Notes under the pieces: generated by a model
The model's input: only the letters and a program-made list of their open reading frames with translations
What the model was told of the DNA's origin: nothing
Databases searched by the model: none
In this document: positions 38,701 to 49,708 of the stretch, in pieces
Position numbering within the stretch: the first letter of the stretch is position 1
Layout of the letters: each line of letters begins with the position of its first letter
NCBI GenBank assembly: GCA_032173965.1
Contig: CM063290.1
Coordinates: 7,775,501-7,839,500 of the forward strand
Direction of reading: 5' to 3'
Source of the DNA: Sitta carolinensis
Taxonomy: Eukaryota; Chordata; Aves; Passeriformes; Sittidae
Length of the DNA: 64,000 bases
Position numbers and translations under genes: made by a program

Positions 38701-40593
38701 TACATCTTTTATTGTTTTATTTTATAAATTTAAAAAAAAATTGGCTCATAACAGTCTTTACAAACAAGCTGCATCTGTTTAATATTAAAGTGAAAAAAAT
38801 AATAATAGAACCATTACTTTGGAATATCCAAATAACCTGAGGAAAAATGGCATCCATCTGGCTGTTGGTATAACTGGTTTTTACATCAGTTGGATGTTTC
38901 TGGGGTTGCAGGATTCAACACTTATCTTTAAGTAAAGTGAATTTCTAAAGATGTAACATCCAGAAACTTGTGAGTAATCTGTCCGCTTAGAAGTACAATA
39001 TTGTGTTACCAGATCTGCTGAGCAAAAGCACAATAAAGTTAATCCTTTGGTTCTGGAAAAGCTGTAGGTATTGCAACGGCAGATGTGCTGAAACAGAAGT
39101 GTTTACGTTTGTTAGGGCACGTGAAGCGGCAACTCCGCCAGCCCACAAGTGTTTGAATTTCCTGCAAACTTTTACCTAAGGGCTATCTGGGGAAGGAAAA
39201 GAGCTCAGAAGGAGTCTCTGCACCCTGTTGGCAGACTGGCAAACCTCTTCTGGTGAATTGGTTGGCATGCACCTGCATTTTCTCATTGAACTTATTCCCT
39301 TTGAATGGAGTCATTATGGCATTAAAGTGTTCTTGGTATATGGGGTACAGTATTACCAAGATCAATACTTTGTTATATTTAATATATTTTCCACCTCTTA
39401 CTACACCATGTGGAAAGGAATAAAAATGTTAGGTCAAGGATTTCATACTGTGGAGGTGTGATGTGACTCTGGTTTAGCCAGAGCTTTGAGATGGAGCTGC
39501 CTTCTAGTCCTTTGCCAACAGTGAGCTCCCCAGAGAAGTCTGTCAGACTTTAAACTCACAAAGCCAGGTGCTGCAGAGCACAAACAAGAAGAGTAATCTT
39601 TTGATGAGAGGGAATACAAAGTTGCTGGGTAAGAACTAAAATCAAAATCAGTCATTTTTAACATTTTCCCTGCCTACAAAATCCTTTCTGACAGGTCCTT
39701 GCTTCCATGCCTGGTAACAGTTGACTTGGGGATGTTGGATTGCAGTTAATTCTGTCCAGACTAAAGAAAATCTTTCCTTCTGTCCCCTCTAATGCCTTGC
39801 TGGCTGCTGGCTGCCCTTTCCTACCATCACCATGGGACCTGCTGACTTCCAGCCCTGTGTTATATCTATCTTTCAAAAAAAAAGGTCCTTAGCAAGAAGG
39901 AGTTTTTGACTGGCCACTTTTCAGGGTCTAATTATGTTGAGTTATAAAAATGGTGGTACAGGAGGTCACAGTAGCACCTGAAAAAGTTTGTGCTGGGGAC
40001 TTCAAAACATTATGTTACTGTCCCTTCCCTTGGAAGCTTTTAGTTGAAATCTCAAAGACAATCTAAAGACAAATGGAAATGGACCCCCAAAAGACTGAAG
40101 AATGTTGACCTCACCAGCAAATTAGGCACAAAAGACCTGGGAATAGACCACAACTCCACTGGTTCCCTTTCTATTTTCCATTCCATACCAACTCAGTCAG
40201 ACATGCTCAGTTTGCTCTTTGGATGATCTGAGCTCAACTCTGCGGTCTTCTCACTAAAAGTATTCTAGTTCTTCATCCAATGTATTGACATTTCCTCTGT
40301 TCTTCCAGAGGAAAAATCATTATGAGGAATGTCAGGAAAGCAAAGGGTGTCCCAAAGGTCCAGTATAAAAAGTAAAGACCAGAAGCCCCTGAGCAGTACT
40401 CACTGTTGGACAGGGAATGGCAGTAGCTGGAACAAAAGACAGAACAGTGTTCCTGACATAACAGTGGTATTTTTCCTGTTGTGAGAGCTGAGCATCAGCA
40501 CAGGGCTTTATCAAGAACCAGAAAACCACTGAACTCCTGTATAACTAGAGATTAGGAGACCAGTTACTGCCTTGGACAATTTACAAAGTATGT
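32709..40593. other. Unique AT-rich non-coding sequence
   Basis: Nearly 8 kb without a recognised gene or interspersed repeat. Small items are an AT-only patch at 33721-33745, a short (AAT)n at 37624-37637, and a patch of more GC-rich sequence at 36230-36420. The open frames (up to 128 codons at 37213-37599) have no recognisable similarity. Confidence 0.55.
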
Positions 40594-40650
40594 AAGAAAC
40601 AAGATAGGAGACACACAAAGAAACAAGATAGCAGACACACAAAGAAACAG
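40594..40650 (+). repeat. 24-bp tandem repeat, 2.4 copies
   Basis: The unit AAGAAACAAGATAGSAGACACACA is present twice with a single G/C difference (40594-40617 and 40618-40641), followed by the first nine bases of a third copy. The near identity implies a recent or stabilised duplication. Confidence 0.9.
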
Positions 40651-41535
40651 TCAAACCCTATTGATGATATTAATAAGCAATAATCAAAGAAACATAACTT
40701 TAAAATTTGGTCTGATTTTTTTGCAGGTAGTTTGTCAGAACTTTATGTTTGTATTTTGAAGGAGGATAATGAGATTGCGTGAAGTCACCAGAGCTGCTCC
40801 CAGGAGATGAGGGCTAGAAAAGAACATAAACAGAAATGAAAAATAAGGAAATTTCAGCATCAGAACATAATATAATGAGTACAGGACCTTTAGCTTTGTG
40901 TAATAGGAGAGAACTGTTGAAGTTTCAATAGACCTGAAGCATGAGGAGCTAGAGAAGCTTAGGTCAGAAATTATATCATAAGTATAGGTGACAGGTAGGA
41001 AAAAGATTCTGTCAGGGTGGTTCAGCTGAATTCAGAAAAACTCCAGTTGACAGCATAAGAAATTCCCCAAATAGGACTTAGGGCTTTTATTTGCCATGTG
41101 TAGTATCTACTGTATTTGGTGGTAACAAGCTGTCCATTGCAAAATCTGAAGAGAAAAAGAGGCAATTTGGAATAGAATGTTTACTGTGATATTTCTTTGA
41201 AGGGATACATCTCCAGGTCAGGTGTAAAAGACATGAGAAAAGAACCACAACAGAACTTGTAGAACTTCTAGGGGAGAAAAATCCAGATGAAGAAAGTCCT
41301 TCACAGAAGTTCAGGAAGACAAACCATCAGGTTGCTCATGCTCAAGGAGTAGCTATCTGGCAAATCAGAAATAAAAAATTAGGTGTTGGTTTTTACATCA
41401 ACAAGAACCTGCAAGAGATTTTGCAAGAGAAACTTTGGTGGAACATTAAATAAGTCAGATTCCAAAGGGCTTGAAATAAAAGTAAAACAGAAGGCTAATA
41501 TAAACTCCAGGCAGTGATTTAGATTTTGTGTTCAC
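40651..41535. other. Purine-rich unique sequence
   Basis: AG-rich on the plus strand with many GAAA and AGGA words. No gene or known repeat recognised. Confidence 0.5.
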
Positions 41536-41870
41536 ATAGAAACATAGAAGGGGAAGGGATCTTGTAGATTACCAAGTCCATTCCTCTGCTGCTGTAAGCA
41601 ACTGTATCTCATAGCCTATACTTTTCGTAAGCTTCACAAAACAATTCTATTTCTTTTCTTCCTAGTTTTAGTGGAAAGGTAGTACAGAACTTCAGCCTTT
41701 TGATAATCAAAAACTTTAATTTATGGGTTGAATTTATTAATTGCTCATTAGTAATCATTTGTTCTTGTGTCGTCATTGTCCGTTTGCTGAAGTATCTTTT
41801 CTCTCGCTTTAGTGCCTAACCTGAATGTATTTATAGAGAGCAATTATATTCACTCTCAGCATGAATGAGC
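41536..41870 (-). mobile_element. Old CR1/L3-type LINE 3' fragment
   Basis: On the minus strand this is a diverged CR1-clade 3' end. Plus-strand landmarks in the expected order are: repeated ACATAGAA at the start, GGGAAGGGATCTTGTAGATT, CAAGTCCATTCCTCTGCTG, then after about 130 diverged bases TTGTTCTTGTGTCGTCATTG, and near 41827 TATTTATAGAGAGCAATTAT followed by CTCTCAGC. This order matches the old amniote CR1 families with the ATTTATAGA/ATCATAT segment. It differs from the younger CR1 type at 28541. Sequence decay makes the outer border near 41870 approximate. Confidence 0.7.
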
Positions 41871-44800
41871 TTAGAGATGAAAGGGAGAAGGAAGCAAACA
41901 TGTTGCTTCAGCCTGGACCAGCTGGAATCTCTTTGTTCAGACTCATGTAAAAATGTTTTGCAGCAGCTGAATCTGGAAGCAGCATTTGTGCAGCTCATAG
42001 AAATATGATACAGATCTGTACACCTCACAGCCAGATGAGATGGGAATGGACATAGCAAGCAGGGATATTGTGTGAATATCCATGGGTGCTGTGGACCCCC
42101 GAACACCAACACCACAGTCCAGCTTAGCTGGAGAAAAAACATCTGGTTTTGGCTGATGTAAACACCCATGGTGAGGCATTGTCAGCATTTCCCATATCAA
42201 TCATATTTTTCTAGTGTTGGGAATTAGGTGTCTGTGTGTAATGGGTTATTACTACCCGTGTAGCTTATTTTGAGGAGCTGTTGTCTGCTCTAGACTCTGG
42301 AGTCAGTTCAGTCACTCTGGAGTCTCTTCTTTCCTAGCATTGTTGTGAGGCCGTGTCCCAGAGCTTTTCACACCCAGCATACTCAGAGAAGAGCAGGGAT
42401 TTCCCATCTTTCAGACTTTGTGTACAAATTTCAAACACAAAATAGATTGAATAATTCAGTCACAACATTCTCCACCATAGCATGTGTTCAGATAAGTGTC
42501 TTAAAAGAGGACTCCCCAAGGGAAAGGCAATTAGAGTAAACCATTCTTTTGCTTGGTAGCATCTCATTGCCAGCATCAGTAAGCACAGCTGAACAATTAT
42601 ACTGAGAAATGTTGGATACTTTAAATGTGTGATTGTACCTCATCCCTTTGGATGTAAATCTTAACTGCCTGAGAGCAGTTTGTTGCGAATTGGTTTTTTA
42701 AACACATTTTATAGAGGATGGACTTTAGATCCGAAACTGTTTATTCCTCCTATATGTGTGCAATCATTCATGTTGAAAAGTATAATTTTTTTCCATTCAA
42801 ATTTTCTTGGGATTCCATCAACTGCAAAAACAATGGAAAGTTAAGGGCCTTTAATTCTGTCCTAGATGCATCATGTATAGTAAAATCAAGAAATAGAAGA
42901 TGTTGACTACTGTACCAGCAATAGATTAGTTATTTTGTGGAATCATGCATCTCATCAGCTCTTTTCTTCTGGAAAGTGGTGTTTTGTCTTGGCTTAAAGC
43001 TAAACCCTGTCCTCTCCTTATAACCAACTTTTGTGCATCCTCATGTAAGGGCAGAATTTGTACAAATTTGAGCTCTTCTCACAGTTCAGCACAAACCATT
43101 CTGTCTTTCCTAATGGAGATAGTCTTACAAGAGTAGGGCAGGGCAGGGTTGTGGTGAAGGAAGGAAGCTTGTGCAATACCTGATTTAAGTGTAAGTTTCT
43201 CAAAGGTTTTCAGAGAGGAAATAAAATGGTGTGGTTGACCATGGTGTTTCTCAAAGGAGCTCAGCATCAAGATTCTGGAGACAGGTTTGAGTTCACCTGG
43301 TCCTTTGCCCTGAGCTTGTCTGATCAGGGAGGGAAGGCCCCATGGCAATGGAGAAAAAGATGGTGCAGTAAATAATGAGAAATCAATTTTGGCAGCATAC
43401 TCAATTAAAAGGAATGAAAAAGCGGAGGTGGCAGGAGGGGTTTTTAAGGCATTCAGGAAGGGTGTTGGTTTGCTCCAGCAGCAAAACACACAACTGAAAC
43501 AAGGACAAATGCAGTGTGGAAAAGGCCTGTTGGATACTTGTCTTTGCACAATAATTCCTTCATCAAGAAAACCACCTAAACACAATGAGTTGGGCAATAA
43601 AACTCCAGTTTGCTGGCAGCGCCCTCACCTGTCTCCTCAAAATATCTGACACTCTGGTCCACGCGTAAATTTATAAAAAAGCAACAGTCAGCAGACTGAA
43701 ATCAGAAAAATATCATGACCAGGCACAGAGGGATGTACTCACGTGCTTTAGAAGCATTTAGTACAGGAAAGATACCTGCATCTCCCACAGGAAGAATTGG
43801 ACCATATAAAAGCATTTCCCTGAGTCAGATTTGACCTGCAGGCCACTAGCTGGACCCAACAGCTAAATAAATATCTCTGTAGGAAAATTTTAAATTCAGA
43901 GATATTTTAAAATTAAAATAGGAAGTGTTTATCTTCAGGCTATGTCAGGGTGTTTGGGGAGGACCAAAGCAGACAAAAAATTGGAAATTTGTGGTATCAA
44001 AACTGAATATCTTTTTACCAAAAGAAGGATTTTTTAGGAAAAATAAAATTGAAAAACTCTTCCTTGAACTATAGGAACCAGTACAAACTTCAATTCCTAC
44101 AAAGACCTTTATTTCAACAAACAAATCTGTCTTCTGTGAGAAGATTGACCAGGTTGATTCTCTTGTTGTAAAAATGTGAAATGTCCAAAGTGCCCAAGAA
44201 AAGACCCAATCTTTCAAGAGCTCCAAGTCCAGACAGGAAGAAGGTAAACCACCCTGAGAAGCCTGGGCACTTCTTTAATGTCAGTGATTGACTGAACACC
44301 CCCAGCCTTACAGGGATGATCAGCAGTGTCAAACTCTCCAATTGGTGTGAAACTTCATCCCCTTCAGACCTGCCATAGCTTGGCCAGTTCCACCTAGGTG
44401 CTGGCACTGAGAAGTCATGGTCCAGATCAGGGACTCCTGTGCTAGACACTGTATAAAGATATCATAAAAAGACATGTCAGCAATGCCACATTGTTGTGGG
44501 ATTTCTTTTTGTTTTAATTGGAAAAAAAACAACCCTGCAGTTATCCGATGCTCTAGGTCTGTGTACAAAGCACATTTAAAAATACAATAGGCATTCAAAT
44601 GGGAACATTATTAATTAAAAGCCTCCACGAACTGTACAAATGAAACATTCTTCTCTCTACCTACTCAAGTCATTCATTCCGAAAAAATCCTGGGAAAATA
44701 GTTAGGCTTCACAATCTGCCCCACAGGTCAATGTATTCAGACTCCCAACAGACCAAGTGGAAGGAGTGAGTTCCAGAACAGCAAAATCTTCACTGAGAAG

Positions 44801-46784
44801 TTCCTCTCAAAGGCAGCACATTCCAAAATGTGCAGGCTCACAGGAAAATGGCTCTAGCTCTTTACCCAGCTCCGCTTTTAATATCAGTTATGTCCAAGCA
44901 AGGAAGAGATGCTGACCTATGCTCCTGCCTGGAGCACAGCAGTGGGAAGGACTTTGAAGCCCTGTAAGGTTTCAGATCCACAGCTTGCCTGCCTTATTTT
45001 GTTTTCTACTGTATATGTCCTAAAGGTATCAATTTATACTATATATTTACATGTATACTACAGCAACCCCTTTTCTCTATGTCCAGCTAAACCACATCCC
45101 CTTTATTTAATAATAGAGGTGTCCTGGAGCGCCAAACTGTCCCTGAGCAACCCAAGATGTTCCAGAGCATATCCATAAGTGCTGGTCTCACAACTATTAA
45201 CTTTTAAAAAAGTCCCATATCAAAAGTCCTTTTTAAATGTAGGGATGGGTCAAAGTCTGTCTGCTGAAGCCAGAGCCAAATTTCCCTCATGCCTTAAAGC
45301 TTGGTTTTGTATTTCAGATCCATCCCCTAAATCAGACTGGCTTTCAGTGTTCAGATCAGAACAATCCCTATCTTATTTGCTTGCTGGCTGCAAAACAGTA
45401 GAAAGATTGTCAATACCCTGCCCAGGCTCTAATTAAAAATCCAAACTAAAATTTAATATTTCAAACATTATTTAAAACATATTAAGATAGTCAGTCTATT
45501 GCTGTTGCTCATTACTCTGTCGAAACCTAATATTAGTAACAGCATGTACAGAGGACCTGGAGCATGAATTAATAATGAGGTGCTTGTGCTGGAAAACGGG
45601 AGAGCCTGGTTCCCTGAGCTGGCAGGCGCCCGGCAGAGACTGCTGTGCTCTCCTCTGCACACTCATCAAACCCTCTGCTCACCAAAATCATCGGGAAGGG
45701 AAGTATTTCTGGTTAGTTTGCTTCCTCTGATGACCGTTCTCCAAGAAACTTTCCCAAAGACGACAGGATATCAGAAATGAAGGGGGCCACACTGGGGCAA
45801 ACCCTTTAGCCCAAAGGCACTGTGCCATGGAACAAACAGCAGTGCTGGTACTTGAGTATCACCCTGCAGTGGGGGAGGAACCCCGTGCCCTCAGCCTGCA
45901 CTCCCCTGGTTCATGAAGTCTCTTCCTGAGGCTTTTGAGGTGAGGTTTAATCGGCCATCTTCCCTCTCTCCTTTTCCTAACAGAAAACAAATCTGACTGA
46001 GAACAGAGAGACCTTGCGGCTCATTAGTGCTCTTGGACTGGAGTGAAGGTATTGGAGGTGTTTGCAGGTTTTCAGTAGATAAGAGCAAGGACTTAGCAGG
46101 CCAGTGAGCTCTCCAGGTGGTGCCAGAATCAGGAAAGATGTGCAAGCTAAAAAATATCTGCACCACTTGTAGTATGCTATACATATACATTTATATCTAA
46201 GTATGTGTCTAAAATATGTGCATATAAAAAGTATTATAGTTGTGTAAGCTGCATTTTAGTCACATAATGATGTAATATAGAAATTAGGTGTATTTATTTG
46301 TACATACATTCCCTTCTTATTTATGCTTTACAGGAAGCTGGGTTTCACCTGTCCTCCCAGTGCTCTATGCTGGCCTCCTCTGCCCGTGCACTTCTCTGCT
46401 GAGGGTGAGCCCAGAGACCTTTGTGTTTCCTCTGTACATGGACAAACACCTTCAGATTTGCAGAAAACAAACGGTCATGGCTGAAGGCATTTTTGACATG
46501 AATTTTAGCTACACCCTGGTCTTATAGTCCTTTTCCTTTAAGATGAACATACTGCTAACCACAGTGCAGCATTCAGTTCTGTACCTACTGCCTTGATCTT
46601 GCCCTGAAAATTAAAAGGCGTGAAGGAGAAGGAAATTTGCCAGAATGAATGAGACAAATTATTACATAATTTTGTGCAATTTTTGATGCAGGAAACAATT
46701 TTCTCAGCACACCTGTTGAGGGAGAAATAAGGCTCCTTCAGCCATCAATCTGTGGGACCTCAGAGCTCAGCCTGAAAGCAAAGG
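41871..46784. other. Unique non-coding sequence
   Basis: No gene recognised. A segment at about 44756-44835 faintly recalls a decayed retroelement 3' region but could not be assigned. Frames at 43079-43597 (172 codons, minus) and 43389-43649 (plus) overlap each other and suggest no protein family. Confidence 0.5.
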
Positions 46785-46887
46785 CGAAACGAAATACGAA
46801 AATTGCAGTGCAGCAGAAGAGGAGTCAGCTATCTGCGGGCCTCCGCTGAAATCCCATCTTTCGGGTAGGGTTTCTCGTGCATTTTCG
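46785..46887. promoter_or_regulatory. Local CpG cluster, possible regulatory element
   Basis: Eight CpG dinucleotides fall within about 100 bp (46785, 46790, 46797, 46836, 46844, 46862, 46876, 46886) in a window where CpG is rare. The 5' part has three GAAA words each linked to a CpG. Retained CpGs hint at hypomethylation or selection. The flank to 47280 is AT-rich with several TAAT words. No transcript evidence is visible. Confidence 0.28.
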
Positions 46888-48199
46888 TGTTTTGGTCACC
46901 TGACAGTAGCTCTCTGGTCTAATTGGTTTCCTAGTTAACAGACTAAGTAATGATGTAACCAGAGTGTGTGGGAACCAGACCTGTGTGACAGATACAAATT
47001 TTCCCAGCCATACTAATTCTGCATGCTTACCTGGTTCTGCTGCTGGTTATCTGGAAACTTGAACTACTTAAAGGATATAATGAGCCCAGCATAGATTGAG
47101 ACACAGCTTAGTCATTTAACATAAAATTATCTCCTGCTGCAAAACCTATTAACTTGTGAAGTCCAATTATTTTTGTTACTAAACAACGCTGTGTTTTAAG
47201 AGATGTGGCTGTGACTAGAGCTTTTATTTTCTTTTTCTGTGGTTGGATGAAGTGAGAATTAGTTGCCTTTAGCCTAAAGGAGCAGATCAGCTCTGTTCAA
47301 TTACAAGCCTGTCTCAATAACCACTTTTTACTCTTGACTGTCTGCTGTCCCCAGGCACACTCCCAATGTGCTTCTTGTTTGTGCTGGTTACTTTTTAGCT
47401 GAATATCAAGGTGGTTGCATCCCAGATATGACTGACAGAGGTGGTGGTGGTTGACATGAAAGTTTTGCAGCCTCAGAGCTGAGCCTCTGAAACAGTAATT
47501 TAACAAAAAAAATTATCACAAGAAACAGCCTTGTGTGAAATAATCAAATTGGGAAAGGAAGGTGAGAGAGAACTGGAATGCTTGGCACAGAGGAGGCCTG
47601 ATCACCTTCTTTCTCTGTGTGGCAGACAAAGAACAAAGCTGTCTAGATTTCTCTCTACTGTAACATAAAATCCCAGTAAGCACATATAGCTCATATTAGG
47701 CAAAGGAGCAGCTTGAGCTGGGAATCTTCCTGGCACTTGTCATTTCTGTGGTCTGCAGGCTGTTCCCTTGCATGTCTCTCTGCACAGCAGTTAAATATTT
47801 TCTTACAAGTTGAGGCACCCAGGCTGCTGCTGGATGGGCTGCACAGCCTGAGGCAAACTTTGCCATGACCCCAGTGGTTATTGTTCTGCAGCAAAGCTCG
47901 GCTAGTATGCCTGTGTCTGAAATTTTTTAACAGAGAGGAAAAAAGTTTTATGTGTGTTAGTGCGCATCTGGCTGTTCTTTCACTTTGCACTCACACACAC
48001 ATTTGATCACTGGAAGTAACCAAGCAGAAGCAAGACAGTGGACTTTTAAGGTGATGTGACACTGGCTTATGTTTTTCTTGAAAATAGGACTCTTAATTGT
48101 GATGACAGAAATCGTGAAAGTAGCCAGGCTTTGCATACATTGATATGGTTAATCCAGTCAGTAAAAGTAATGTTAAAAAAAGGACACCCCACAGGGTTT
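46888..48199. other. Unique non-coding sequence
   Basis: No gene or known repeat recognised. A short (CA)n patch lies near 47990-48003. Confidence 0.5.
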
Positions 48200-48432
48200 C
48201 GGTATCCTTCCATCCGAAGTTTATACGATGCCTAACACGTATGCAATGGATCTGAGGCCTGACATTTATTTAAACTCTTTGGGAGCAATATCAAACATTA
48301 ATGGGGATTAGTGTTAGAACTGGTGTAAACATAGCAAACAGTCTGCTGTAAGGGTATGCTCACATTTCCATATGTTATGTAGGTAAGCAGAGCCACCACA
48401 GGAAAGAAACCCGGAGTTGTAGTTCTCAGCTA

Positions 48433-48459
48433 ACTGCCTCTAGGATCAGTAGAGGCAGT
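48433..48459. repeat. Perfect 10-bp inverted repeat, 7-nt loop
   Basis: ACTGCCTCTA at 48433-48442 pairs exactly with TAGAGGCAGT at 48450-48459 around a 7-nt loop. Pairing does not continue into the flanks, so the stem is too short for a microRNA precursor. Confidence 0.8.
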
Positions 48460-48673
48460 CACTAGTAGGGCACAACTATCTCATGATATCACTATCTACA
48501 TACTCAGAAAATGCTCTCTCTAGAGCTGCAATTTAGTTTTGCAAAAGGTAAGAAAGATTTAGAGAGATGCAGTTCCATTGTGCAAAACCACTAAAAACCA
48601 GATTAAAATGATTTAGTACTTCCAGGTGCACTGTAATTCTTGGCAGGAGAAGCTAATTCCAGGTGTGTAACTT

Positions 48674-48734
48674 TAAAAAAAGAAACACAAAAACAACCAC
48701 CCAAAACAAAAACCCAACAAAAATCCAACCCTCT
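48674..48734. repeat. A/C-rich low-complexity patch
   Basis: About 60 bp of A and C with short AAAC/CCAA words, possibly a decayed retroposon tail. No retroposed body is recognisable beside it. Confidence 0.7.
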
Positions 48735-49673
48735 TGTCAAACCTGGATAAAAACATCAAGTTAGTAAAACAGAAGCTAAAATAGGAACAAAGTCCAAAGT
48801 ACAACTGCGGAAAGACAGCCTCTCCATTGAAGAAATTATTGCATATAAGTGAATCTCCCTATTACTTGAGTAAACATAGCTTGATTCTGGGCAACATTTC
48901 AAGAGAGATAAAGCTTTGGCATGCATGAGCACATAGAAAGATGACATGTTCACAGTGGGAGGTATGAGGTGGGGTTTCCAGTAGTGCCAAAATTTATCTC
49001 ACACGTACATGCTTAGGGCCAGATCCAAAGCTGCTGTAGTAAGGAGCAAATCTTTCCACTGCCTTCAACTGGTTTTGTATTCAGCACTCACTCTTGCTAG
49101 GAGAAAGGAGAGGAGGAAATACATTTGTTTCCTTATTTTCAGCCAAATCATTTACACATTTTTCCTTCTCCTTTTAAGCCTGAGGAACTCTTGTCGTTAA
49201 CTTCCTCGGGGGCAGGTCCTTAATCAATAGATGAAAATATAAACTGTACCACAAAATGGAAAATACTATCATACCAGCTAAAGTTATTTGCTTCAGCAAC
49301 ACATGTGGTAAGGGATATTATTATTCCATAATAGAATACACATTGATTCATTTGGCACTTTTTTTTTAAAGAGTTTTTATTTATATGATGTGTTTATGGA
49401 CAAATATGCTTTTTATGTCCTATTATGGTTTGGTTTTATTTCCACATGTTCAGATGAAATTACCATTACTGGCCTAGAAAACTACTACACTAATGGAAGT
49501 TCTTAGAGTTGGTGCCAGTTTTATATCCTGCAGGGGTAGTTGCCACTATATTAATATCCTGCAAGTGAAGTTATTTAAAAAAACCCTGTCAACATATTTT
49601 GCAGGCTCTATGCAATTCAATATAGTGCCACCCTCAGTATGTGCCAGTTTTGCATCTGAACTAGGAGCCAGGG
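48735..49673. other. Unique AT-rich non-coding sequence
   Basis: No gene or repeat recognised. Confidence 0.5.
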
Positions 49674-49708
49674 ATCAGACCTCCAAGTACCAGATCAGAC
49701 CTCCAAGT
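49674..49708 (+). repeat. 20-bp tandem duplication, 1.75 copies
   Basis: ATCAGACCTCCAAGTACCAG is followed directly by the first 15 bases of a second identical copy. A short, perfect and therefore likely recent local duplication. Confidence 0.9.

Noticed and set aside
43079..43597. 172-codon minus-strand open frame
   Set aside because: Random-looking translation, overlaps open frames on the other strand, no similarity recognised.
44756..44835. Resemblance to a decayed retroelement 3' region
   Set aside because: Could not be matched to a specific family with ordered landmarks.
48433..48459. MicroRNA precursor at the 10-bp inverted repeat
   Set aside because: Pairing ends at 10 bp; a precursor needs a stem of roughly 30 bp or more.
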